Source: Lucifuga dentata
Lineage: Eukaryota > Chordata > Actinopteri > Ophidiiformes > Bythitidae
Assembly: GCA_014773175.1 (NCBI GenBank)
Contig: VXCM01000048.1
Location: forward strand, 112,199 to 176,198
DNA: 64,000 nucleotides
Direction: 5' to 3'
Under the pieces are notes generated by a model that did no database searches, was not told where the DNA came from, and was given only the letters and a program-made list of their open reading frames with translations. Below are positions 54,545 to 64,000 of the stretch, piece by piece. A program made the position numbers and the translations under genes. Position 1 is the first letter of the stretch. Every line of letters starts with the position of its first letter.

Positions 54545-55858
54545 AAATGCATATCTTTTTTCTGGAGCTAACTTGATTAAACTGGTTATATTAAGCAGGT
54601 TTTACTGTGACAAGACACATGTCAGTGGTGACACATAAGCACATCATGACGTTAGATGGGATGATCAGTTTTACGTGGCATGTGACCTATCATATAGCAA
54701 ACCAGTTTGCTCATCTTCCAGCAGCCATGGACCTTCCACTTCCTAGAATATCATGTACGTACACTGGGTGCTGCTGGGTTTATTTTCAGATGTCATACCT
54801 GATAATTAAACATTTGTACTAATATTATATACGAAAAACATGTGAGAAAAATCATTTCAATGTGTAACCTCCATCAGATTGAAAACATAGAGGCAGCAGC
54901 TGTGGAACAGTTTTGTAGAACATTTATTAAAACTGATGAATCTTTAATTTATGCTAATTTGTCTTGATAAATAGCTTATCAATTTAATTTACTTCAATTT
55001 GGTTCAACTTCACATTGGCTATGTGAAATGCTTCCAATAGTCTTGAGGAATAATATAATTTATGTGCTTGTTACAATATGTTGGTAAGTTAGAGAGGGTT
55101 CACTTAGGATTTTGTTGCTTGTAGCTCACAGCAGAAAAGTAGTTTTCAGGCATGGATGATGTTGTTCAGTCAGTCATCAGGCTGTTCAGTCAGCTGGTTG
55201 GCTGGTCTGTCTACCTGTTTACCATGAGCTGTTAGGAGTTTTACAAGCTACTGCAAATGCTTTGGGTCGCTAGAATCTGTACATCTTGACTATTCTACTC
55301 TGACAGATCAGGACCTTCTGTTTCAGCCAAAGAACTGTACTTGCATATTTACAAGTCTGCATCATCCAATGTACAGTCCAGTAGTGCTTTACCTCTAATA
55401 TGCATGTGTAGAAATGATGGACTGGTTTAAACAGTTTGGAGAGTGACTCTTCTCCAAAGCTACAGACCAAAGACTCATGACTACAAACTGTGATGTGAAT
55501 AACATAAAAATCTGCTGCTATGCCAGGAAAGATATTCTTGCTGCGGGCAATCTCCTGTGTGAACGCTGTCACACTCACCTCATCACTAAAGTAGTGCTTG
55601 AACTTAAACTGTGATTAAAATGTAGAATGTGGAGCAGGGCCATGGAGAATGTGTTAGGAAAGATGTCATTTCAAGCAATTACTGCAGCTAAATTTAAACT
55701 TTTCTTCTCTATTCCACAGTGTGGGAGGGAAATTTCTGGTTTTATGATACAGATTGACTGCCTTTACAGCCCCAAATATGAAGAAAAAAAAAGACAATTA
55801 GGATATACCATTAGGCTATTCTTGGCTTCTTGGCCATTAAGGGAACAACACATACTGT

Positions 55859-55864
<6 letters not shown>

Positions 55865-55931
<67 letters not shown>
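55865..55931. repeat. (GA)n microsatellite
   Basis: About 33 GA units with one C interruption. Confidence 0.92.
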
Positions 55932-55934
<3 letters not shown>

Positions 55935-57851
55935 AGAATGACATATGAAGAAGAGGATCAGTGTGCCACTAGAATGTGGCGAGATTGGATCAAAACTCTC
56001 CATTACATATACTCACTTATCAACTGAGTGGACCTAGCTGCAAATATATTAACACACACTAACTAACTCACTAACACGAGGCAAATACAGTTTAAAACGT
56101 CACCCAGACTTCATACCACTGAAATTTACTGACACAGTGAAACAGGTCTTAACTTTTACGTGACAGTTTATGAATAGCCTCCCTGACATGTAAAGTAATG
56201 CCTCTTTCAAGGCAAATGCTAAAAGATGCTGCAGGTGTTTATGAAGGAGGGAACATAGTAGTGTGACACATTTGACCGTAGCAACACTTTAACCATGGCT
56301 CTGTGCTTTATGAATCCCACCCATAGTAGCATATTGGTCCCTTCTTTTGTAATAGCCTTGAATTCATTTCAAATACATAAATGGATACTGAGGTAGCGTG
56401 TATTTAAATTAGATAATAGAATATAATGAGTTTTTCCAGGGTCTGCATTAGGTTAGACAAGCAAAGTGATCAGTACATCATTAGATGTAGGTAATAGGCT
56501 GCTCTAAAGTTACACATTACTTTTATTCCTTTCAGTTTACAACATTAACATCAGTGGTAATTCTAGAAAATTATACATGGCACTGTGAAAGGATGTCAAG
56601 ATTAGTAAGAGGCCATATTAGTGACTTATTCAATGGTGTTATTTTTATAAGTCAAGGCAGTGGCAAAGGCTTAATTTTTCTTAGTTTTAGTATTTTGCCC
56701 ACGATTACAGCACTAACAAAATACATGTGATTCTGCAATATTCGTCAATATATAGTCAGACAATAATCTGTGATACATCTGTAACAGTAGTATAAAAAAA
56801 AAAAAAAAAAANAAAAAAAAAAAAAAAAAAATCACACTAAAGGGCAAAAAAAAAATAACTTAAAACAAATCATCAAAAAATGAGAAATGTATCCTATACT
56901 GTATAACTCAGTATATATTTGTTGCATTGTTGTGCCATTGGTGTCAGTTTCACATTGTTTCACAACTGATACATGGATCAACATAAAAGAAAACCTCAGC
57001 CTTTTTAAAACACAAAGATACAAGAACATGTGACAAGTGCAGCTGCAGAAACAACTGAATGTATATTAAGCTGTCAGTATTACAGATTTACCAAAATATA
57101 ATTAAGCTACAATGTACTATATGTTGTCAGTGTGAGTCAGTGAGATACTTTAAAAAGTCCTGACATCTCAGCGATCAGGTACTTCAATAATAAATGGTTT
57201 CAGAGTGCAAAGCCACAGAATGTGAACATTAGTTGTCTAGTTATTTCTTTCCTGGGAAACGCATTCATCTTAATTCATGTCTTGCACATACCACTGATAT
57301 CTTAAACAAATAGCAACATTTCTGCAAATTCCCAAAGCCCCTGCAGCACTCCATTGATTACAATTACATCTTTCATAAATTTATTTTTGTGAAATGACAT
57401 TTGTCATTCTAAGTTTAGCAACCCATTCCTCCAAGTAAGGAGACATCACTGTGTGCCAGTAAAAACCCAACTGCAGATGGAAATGAAGATCATTAAAAAA
57501 TGCTAATCATTTCATCATCAAGCGGCTTGCTGCAGCTTAAATGAAACAAAATCTTAAATAATCATAAAGCATGGAAAAGAGTTAACAATTACATCACATT
57601 AAATATCACAATCTAAATCTAATCTAAATCCAATCTAAATCTAATTTTAAGAGGAATTTCAAGGAATGTACAGTATAAGCACCTCACAAAATGCCTTGCA
57701 GACACTCAATGCCCAAGGAACTTAAATGCAATCACTATCCACTGAAAATTAATCCCTTAAACCCATTTTGCTGCTGACATTACATTCACAGAACCCCACA
57801 ACTTAACATAAGATATCAAAGTTAACAGTGAACCCTCTCCATTTGTTGCAG

Positions 57852-59945
57852 TTGAGGAAATTTTGCTGAATCAGTCCAGGAATCAGAGGACTGAAGATGT
57901 TTAAACAGTCAAAACTGATGGATGGCACGGGCACAGGCCAAGGTAAGATATTTAGTGTGAACTGAAGAACAGAAAGAAACAGAAAGTAGGATCATCCACC
58001 AACAGCAAGCTACTATGTCTGCTCAAAACCAGCTTCCAAACTGCAGTGTTACATTGAACATATGAATCTGTTTACAAAAAGCAGGAAACATGTAAACAAA
58101 TAAACCAAATACTGTGTGAATATAAAATTAAAACTGAACAAATCATCGCTTGTAACATTAGGTACTGATATTTCCCATATCGTTCCTAAATCTATCTGTG
58201 GAATAAAGATGAGATCTATTTGAGAATAAATCTATTGAACATATTCAAAAAAACAACATGAGATGTTTTTGTAGACATGTTGCAGCCGGAACACACTACT
58301 GTAAACATAACAGTTTACTATATTCTATAAAGCTATTGCTTTATATAATAGCTGAGGAGGCCAATTTCCAAAAAAAATTCCAAAAAGAAGGACTTCAATT
58401 TCCACGTTTTTCTGTGCAGCTAAAAATTAGGAGATCCTGGGCTGGCTGTGGAAATCATGTCAGAGGTTATGACTGGTTTGCATCCTCTTAAATAATAAAA
58501 TATAGTTACTACATATTTTCTTGCACTATGTGTTTTTTGTGCAGGAATTAATTCTATATATTTCTTCCTGCATCCTATCATGAACAACCACGAAAATATA
58601 TTCCTATCATTAAATTTTTGTAATTGTAATGTCTTCAGAAGGTGCTGAATATAGTTTTCCTCATTCATCTATTCAGTGCACCTATTGCTATTTATTTTCT
58701 GTCATATAGTGTAATTAAGTCCAGTCCATAATGCTGTGTTAATACCATGCTGACATGCTGTATATGTATATGTGCTTTAACATGTGCTTTAGCAGGTCCT
58801 GCTGAACAGAATTTCGATGGTACAGAAGGTAGGCTTAGGGAACAACAATGAAGCTCGTCATTAGCTGTTTTTCTCTCCTGCTCACCAAGGCATGAAGAAC
58901 TGATATGCAATGGATTTTTATTTATTTTTTTTTTAACTATATGAGCACACGTTTGTAGATATGTAGGTGAATTACTACATATCTGATCATAGTGTAAAGT
59001 TCAGGCATGGATTCACATGGGAAAAGGCTAAGAAGATAAAATGTTACAGAAGTTAAATGGAAATGCGCTACACCCGAGCCGCCAATAGCACTGAATGATG
59101 ACACACTGAATAACATCAGACATTCTAATATGTAATGTATTAGAATGTGTTTCAGCATGGATTATCTGGGTGATGGTTTAATTACAATTCAACAGCAACA
59201 GAGGTGTGAAAGTTGAATAACAATATATTCAACTTTCACACCTCTGTTGCTGTTGAAGTTGATTATGAATATGTTTTGGTCATGTTTGTTTTTTCTTTAT
59301 TTTGCAAAAATATTATATGTAATGTAAATATATGTATTGCTGCTGACATTTCATTTTCCAATGTTGACAGTGGGGATCAAGAAACGATCTAAGGTCCCAG
59401 GAGTAATGATTACACAGTTTGCAGAGACGCTGCCAGAGGGAAAAAGCCATCCAGACTTCACCCGCAAGCCTATTGCTTTGACCATCCAAGAGGGTACGCC
59501 TGACAGCAGAAAATAATTTAAACATTAATATCACAAAATGTCCCAAAATGGGATTTTTGTGACTTTGCATAATGGATTAGATCCATGAGTTTTGTGTAGA
59601 AGTTCAATGAAGGCAAGATGCAGCAGGAGCAGAACCCTGTCATTCAGCAGTTTGACTTCTGTGCCAGCCAGATTAAAGAATCCCACTGAGTTCAATTTAA
59701 AACCAGCAAAAGTGATTATATGTTGAAAAATCCATAATACTCATGTGTTGAAGATAGATTTTCCACTTTTGCAATCTAATATAAACCAATCCAACATAAT
59801 ACCACAAACTACAACCTAGTAACTTTCACAAAAGAAATATTACAAAAATACAAAAATATTTAATTACATTAAATTGCATCTTTTTACACCTTTCTAAAGA
59901 TACTCAGATTAATGATGACCTTTTTGTGACCTTGGTGTGAGTGTG

Positions 59946-60005
<60 letters not shown>

Positions 60006-63000
60006 ATTTACAGGAAAATTTGCTTTTTTCAAAGCCATTGTCACTGGAGACCCGACGCCAACTGTAACATGGAGCAGAAATAATGGAGATGTATCCAATA
60101 CGTCAAGATATCAGACCAAATATGATCCAACTTCCAATGAGCACACATTTGAGGCAAGTGATATATGCGATCAAATGTCAGTGATATCATACTGAATGCT
60201 GATAAGCAGAGGTAAAAATAACAGAAAGAGACAGCGAGAGAGAGAGAGAGAATCTCATTAAAAAAAATACTTTTTCAGGCAAAGTTATCTGATAAAATTG
60301 GTGCCACTCAGTCTTCTCACCCCGTGACCCATCAGTATTCACTTTGCCAATTACTTTTACTTTGATGTACATAGCAAAGGTGGTGACTCGCTCATCTTGA
60401 GAGGGTTACAGTAACACAATCAGCTTCATGAATTTATGTTTTCACTTCAGTGCTTTGGGAGAGTGCAGTGTAGAAAAGAAATCTTGCAGTTACTGTACAC
60501 ATAAACAAGTCTTCTATTAGTCAGCACTGTGCAGAGCCTCGGAATTGTCTATTTCAATCCATCTGCTTGCAGGATATCAACACATCCATATGCAGATTAA
60601 AGATGAAGTCATTGCATAAAATCTAATTATATTTATCATGTTGTTGTTTCCAGATGCCAAATGTTATGCCAGACCAAGCAGACACCTATAAATGCTTTGC
60701 TATAAATGAATACGGACAAGCCATGGTTACAGTTGTTCTGAATATTATTGAAGGTAAGGTCGATTTGTTCCCTGTGCCTAATAAGAAATATGATACAGTA
60801 AATTCAATAAAACAGTATTCAGTTTTAAGCACAAAAAACTGAATCCAAACTGAGGGCTCTTCTAGCTGAATTGTAATATATATTAATACAGGTCTCCTTT
60901 TTCTGTTTTCAGTTGGTTTCAAAAAGAATAAAGCTCAACAAGCAGCAGAAGCCACAGATGGGAATTTCAAGACTGTACTAAAAAGAAGAAGGTGTTTTTG
61001 TGTTATATGTAATGATAGTTTTCTGCATTCTTGACATTTACAACTATGTTCAACTGATTATACCCTATTTAAATTATAGTAAGATCCGTCCTAAATCTGA
61101 GCAACCTGAGAAAAAAGATGGAGAGATAGATCCTAAGTTTTGGGAGATCTTGATGAGTGCTGACAAAAAAGACTATGAGAGGATCTGTGCAGAATATGGA
61201 GTGACCGACTTCCGCTGGATGCTGAAAAAACTAAATGAAATGAAGAAAGAAAGGGAGGAAGAATAAGCTGAGGTTTCTCAATTGTGACATTTGCACATAT
61301 TTACTAGACTGCATTCTTTTTACAGATCAGACATTTTAGAAACCAAATGCTTTGCTAAAATTTAACTCATTCTCTTTTTGTTTTAGTTCGTCAGAAGCAT
61401 TTCTAACCTGAAGCATATTCAAGTTGGTGCAGATGGTACTGCATGCTTTGAGATTGACTTGGATCTTATTGACCCAAGCAGCTCAATATATCTGTACAAG
61501 GTTAGTGTGAAAACAAAGATAAAAGTCTAGTAGCATAACCCTTTGAGATTACAGATCAGGAAGTTATCAGAATCGTTAGGAAAAAAATTCTCTGGGGACT
61601 GTTTATATTCAAAGCAATTTTCATGGCAATCTAACTAGTGCTCATCAAGACACTAGAGAGTTGGAGGAATGGACAGTTCAACTAATATTGTTGTCTTTAG
61701 GCTCTACTACAATCTCACCTCAGAGACACTAAGTCATTTTGCAAAGATATTCACAACACATTCCTTCTAAAGTGGCAGCTACTTTGGGTTTGAAATATGT
61801 TTTGATAAAGTCCTGATAGGATTCTTTAGGTTTTACTTCAAACATTTCTCTTCTCTGTAAGTATCTGTGGCTATATCTGAACAATTTCAAGCATCTTAGA
61901 GGGAACTTGTATTGCATATTTTCCAACAGAATGGTGAAATGATTCCGTACACAAAGGAGCTTGGAGACAAGATGAAGCACAATCTTAAACAAGTGGGGAA
62001 AAAGTATATTTTCAGCATCAAGGATCTTATGCCAGATGATGCTGGACTCTATCAGCTGGATGTTGAAGATGTGAATATGTTTTCCACTGATTTTAAAAGT
62101 GAGTTCTACACCAGAACATTTTAGACAATATCCTTACAGTCATTATTAAGGGAATGGGTGTGTTGCCTGATACAAGCCAACTCCATTTAAAATAAAAACA
62201 TCTACAGGCAATATATTTGAATTTAAAATGAGCTGTTTATTTTTTCAGTTCCCATGGTGGATTTCTTGGTGAAAATTCAGGAAGTGAAAGCGATGGAAAG
62301 GGAAGATGCTGTGTTTGAGTGTGTCCTGTCGAATCCACTTTCCAAGATAATGTGGTTTGGCAAGAATGTACCACTGGAGCAAGGGGATAAATATGATATT
62401 GAGGTTTCAGAAGACAAGCTTATTCACAGGCTGGTGGTCAAAGACTGCATGGTGGTGGACAAAGGAATTTATTCTGTCTGTGCAGGAATCAAATCTTGCA
62501 ATGCATGGCTTGTTGTTGAAGGTAAGATATTATATTGCTCATGGTTTAAGGATAGAATATGATCAATAAACAGCTTAGTGGTTGCCCATACTAGTTTTGC
62601 CATTCATACCATAATATGACCTGCGAGCGTGCCCCAACAGCAAACATCCTCTTTTTTTCCTCTTCAGCTGACAAAGATGCAAAAAAGGGCAAAAAGTCCG
62701 TAAGGAAAGCAACAAGGGCAGGAGGATCTGGAATGGATTTAGAGAAGATTGCCCAAGAGCAACAAGTAAAATTAGAGAAGGAGAGACAGGAAAGGAAAGA
62801 GCAGATTAAAGTTGCCAAAGCAGCTGCTGAAGTTGCTCCTCCACCTGCTGCTCCTGCTCCTGCACCCAGTAAGGCTCCAGCTGTGGCTGAATCCAAAGAA
62901 GTGAAAGAGCCTGAACCAGGTAAGAATACCAACTACAAGGCTTATGAATTCAATTCCCACAAAAGAAAAACCACATAGCTAAGGGGTCAATATTAAATCA

Positions 63001-64000
63001 AAAAGTTAACTGTATCTTAAGATTAATCTGTAAATATGATGGAAATATTAAATCAGCTTTCCTTCCTAAACGCTTAGCAAAAATCTGATCAAAAATGTAG
63101 AATTAAAAACAACAAATGCTTGAAAAAAAAAAAGAATAGGGTGAAAATTTTTCCTTTGCAGATGACAGAAATTACATTGTTTTATGGTTAAAAGGATAAT
63201 AGGGCAAACATAAGTAATTTGTAAGATAAAACCTCTCGTCCAAATGAGCCACTGTGTGTTAGTAGAGACACATACCTCCTGATAAAGTTAATGCAGTGTA
63301 TTTATTATGATATCTCAATAACTAACTAGCTTTGTTGCATAACAGTTATTGTACCAGAAGAGACTATAGAGGTTCCGGAGCCACCGGTTGTGGAGACCAT
63401 CAGTGATGGTAAGAACTTAAATGTTTGTATTAATGTCTGCATGGTTAAAAAGTTGAATATGACTCTGTCTGACATTATTTTCCATTGTGTTGAGTAGTCA
63501 ACTCAATGTGTGACTGCCTTTCTATTTTATTGTCTTTTTTGCTCATTAGTATTTTGTTTAGCTCCACTGGGACAACCCATCTATGAAGCATGGCAACAGT
63601 TTGGTAGACACATCATAATTTTCTATCAATATGCTCAAGTTGTGTTTTGCATCTTGCGTTCTGAATAAATGTGTCTTTGGTGTCTTATATCTCCTCTGAA
63701 ATATGCTAAAAATTAGTTGCATAAATATTGCCAATTTAAGTAAAAAAATTTTTTCAAAAGACTATAGTAGTGAAATGAAAATGTTAAATTGTCTTCTTTG
63801 ATCGATTTCCATTTATTTTACTATGGAAGTCAAGGAAACCTGTTTGTTTTTTTATCTGTCTCAGTGAAACCTGCTTTTATATTTTTAACCAATAAACTCC
63901 ATAGCAATGCAGTCTTATATGAAGATTAATGGTCACTGCCTGACCATCAAAAGTAATGTAACTGACAAAAAAAATAAAAAATAAAATTTTCACTTTTGAG
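57852..64000 (+). CDS. igfn1: igfn1 copy C, 5' part (runs off the window)
   Basis: Coding exons: 57897-57942, 59371-59493, 60014-60153, 60654-60753, 60913-60991, 61080-61272, 61387-61500, 61930-62098, 62249-62521, 62668-62919, 63346-63408. They give leader, Ig1, linker, tri-helix bundle, Ig2, Ig3 and the start of the low-complexity linker; the C-terminal Ig/FN3 part must lie beyond 64000 if it exists. All phases fit copies A and B. Peculiarities: exon 3 has a (TG)29 run next to its acceptor and a GC donor; the intron between linker exons 5 and 6 is missing; an in-frame TAA at 61264-61266 ends the tri-helix-bundle exon early. Downstream exons keep clean frames and splice sites, which argues for a recent nonsense change, a polymorphism or a base error. 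Confidence 0.85.
57897..57942 (+). CDS. igfn1: igfn1 C coding exon 1 (start codon)
   Basis: ATG at 57897, MFKQSKLMDGTGTGQ, donor CAAG/GTAAGA, phase 1. Acceptor at 57850-57851 leaves 45 nt of 5' UTR in this exon. Confidence 0.8.
59120..59148. repeat. Inverted repeat, 11-bp arms
   Basis: ACATTCTAATA and its exact reverse complement around a 7-nt loop, just upstream of a longer hairpin in the same intron. Confidence 0.7.
59188..59257. repeat. Perfect 32-bp inverted repeat with 6-nt loop
   Basis: The arms 59188-59219 and 59226-59257 are exact reverse complements around loop ACAATA, in intron 1 of copy C about 115 bp before exon 2. The outer end of the left arm is TTCAACAGCAACAGAGG. Could be a recent fold-back insertion, a microRNA-like hairpin or a palindromic artefact. 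Confidence 0.93.
59371..59493 (+). CDS. igfn1: igfn1 C coding exon 2, N-terminal leader
   Basis: VGIKKRSKVPGVMITQFAET, then LPEGKSHPDFTRKPIALTI. 123 nt, phase 1 to 1. Confidence 0.92.
59947..60004. repeat. (TG)29 microsatellite next to a splice acceptor
   Basis: 58 nt of uninterrupted TG followed by CATTTACAG and the exon at 60014. It occupies the place of the usual pyrimidine tract. Confidence 0.95.
60014..60153 (+). CDS. igfn1: igfn1 C coding exon 3, first half of Ig1, GC donor
   Basis: GKFAFFKAIVTGDPTPTVTW, then SRYQTKYDPTSNEHTFE. The donor is GAG/GCAAGT, a GC-AG intron: 140 nt and the next exon's phase require this position, and the rest of the donor is consensus. Confidence 0.88.
60654..60753 (+). 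CDS. igfn1: igfn1 C coding exon 4, second half of Ig1
   Basis: MPNVMPDQADTYKCFAINEY, then GQAMVTVVLNIIE. 100 nt, intact. Confidence 0.92.
60913..60991 (+). CDS. igfn1: igfn1 C coding exon 5, equals exons 5 and 6 of A and B fused
   Basis: VGFKKNKAQQAAEATD, then GNFKTVLKRR. 79 nt, exactly the sum of the two copy A exons (45 and 34), with phase 1 to 2. No intron inside. Donor GTGTTT. Confidence 0.82.
61080..61272 (+). CDS. igfn1: igfn1 C coding exon 6, tri-helix bundle with in-frame stop
   Basis: FWEILMSADKKDYERICAEY, then GVTDFRWMLKKLNEMKKERE, then EE, TAA (61264-61266), Ala, Glu and donor GTTTCT. Copy B has Gln and copy A Val at the place of the stop; a C-to-T change in CAA would explain it. 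193 nt keeps the expected phase, so no alternative donor is needed. Confidence 0.88.
61387..61500 (+). CDS. igfn1: igfn1 C coding exon 7, first half of Ig2
   Basis: FVRSISNLKHIQVGADGTAC and ending DPSSSIYLYK; 114 nt as in A and B. Confidence 0.9.
61930..62098 (+). CDS. igfn1: igfn1 C coding exon 8, second half of Ig2
   Basis: NGEMIPYTKELGDKMKHNLK, then PDDAGLYQLDVEDVNMFSTD. 169 nt as in copy A. Confidence 0.91.
62249..62521 (+). CDS. igfn1: igfn1 C coding exon 9, Ig3
   Basis: VDFLVKIQEVKAMEREDAVF, then ECVLSNPLSKIMWFGKN and DKGIYSVCAGIKSCNAW. 273 nt, intact. Confidence 0.93.
62668..62919 (+). CDS. igfn1: igfn1 C coding exon 10, linker
   Basis: ADKDAKKGKKSVRKATRAGG, then DLEKIAQEQQVKLEKERQE, then an Ala/Pro-rich stretch. 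84 codons, phase 1 to 1, donor GTAAGA. Short version of copy A exon 11; the GPLV-DTVIG ending is not in this exon. Confidence 0.88.
63346..63408 (+). CDS. igfn1: igfn1 C coding exon 11, acidic Pro/Val linker
   Basis: VIVPEETIEVPEPPVVETIS, then D; 21 codons, acceptor AACAG, donor GTAAGA, phase 1 to 1. PEVK-like composition, as in elastic linkers of titin-family proteins. Confidence 0.7.
63409..64000. other. Intron of copy C to the window edge
   Basis: AT-rich, no further exon recognised with confidence. Confidence 0.5.

Larger units (their letters stand above)
53019..57851. other. Non-coding DNA, possibly first intron of copy C
   Basis: No coding exons seen. Holds simple repeats at 54086-54129, 54518-54544 and 55865-55931 and an A run with n at 56812. 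Confidence 0.45.

Noticed and set aside
55764..56027. ORFs of Leu/Ser or Arg/Glu repeats on both strands
   Set aside because: They are translations of the (GA)n microsatellite.
59904..60098. His/Thr repeat ORF on the minus strand
   Set aside because: Translation of the (TG)n tract next to copy C exon 3.
1..64000. Undescribed defence system, CRISPR array or operon
   Set aside because: The window is spliced vertebrate DNA; the only regular repeats are microsatellites and miniature elements, and no operon-like gene packing exists.

Overview
The window looks like teleost fish nuclear DNA. It is AT-rich, carries spliced genes with GT-AG introns, and has many microsatellites, short interspersed repeats of teleost type and small inverted-repeat transposons. 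Its only confidently recognised genes are a head-to-tail array of three plus-strand paralogs of igfn1 (immunoglobulin-like and fibronectin type III domain containing 1). This is a muscle Z-disc protein related in layout to myosin-binding protein C. Exon coordinates below come from hand reading of splice sites, codon phase and alignment between the three copies.

Layout. 1-19.4 kb: repeats and non-coding DNA, with a few unrecognised ORFs and no gene I can name. 19.4-38.2 kb: copy A, complete. It has 23 confident coding exons (about 1454 aa) plus two tentative linker exons. Domain order: leader, Ig1, myosin-binding-protein-C-type tri-helix bundle, Ig2, Ig3, long Ala/Lys/Glu/Gly-rich linker, Ig4, Ig5, FN3-1, FN3-2, FN3-3, Ig6, FN3-4, Ig7. 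38.2-41.3 kb: intergenic. 41.3-47.5 kb: copy B, compact. It lacks the FN3-2/FN3-3/Ig6/FN3-4 block (a teleost repeat sits at the deletion junction) and has two apparent frameshifts. 47.5-57.8 kb: repeats and non-coding DNA, possibly with the first exon and promoter of copy C near 52.95 kb. 57.85-64 kb: copy C, 5' part only. It runs from the start codon to the linker exons and carries an in-frame TAA in the tri-helix-bundle exon.

The three copies share exon phases almost perfectly (most exons start and end in phase 1). This is why whole domains can be lost without breaking the frame, and it lets each apparent defect be located to the base. Whether B and C are decaying genes or carry consensus errors is the main open question. 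Two of the three indel-type defects lie in A homopolymers, and the assembly has 14 single-n joins, 11 of them inside or bordering A/T homopolymers and one flanked by a perfect 67-bp duplication.

No RNA gene, CRISPR array or virus was recognised. I did not find a new biological system. The most interesting material is the igfn1 array itself: domain loss, intron difference, unusual splice signals around exon 3 of copy C, and candidate disabling changes. Several perfect hairpins and two TTAA-ended miniature element families are also notable.
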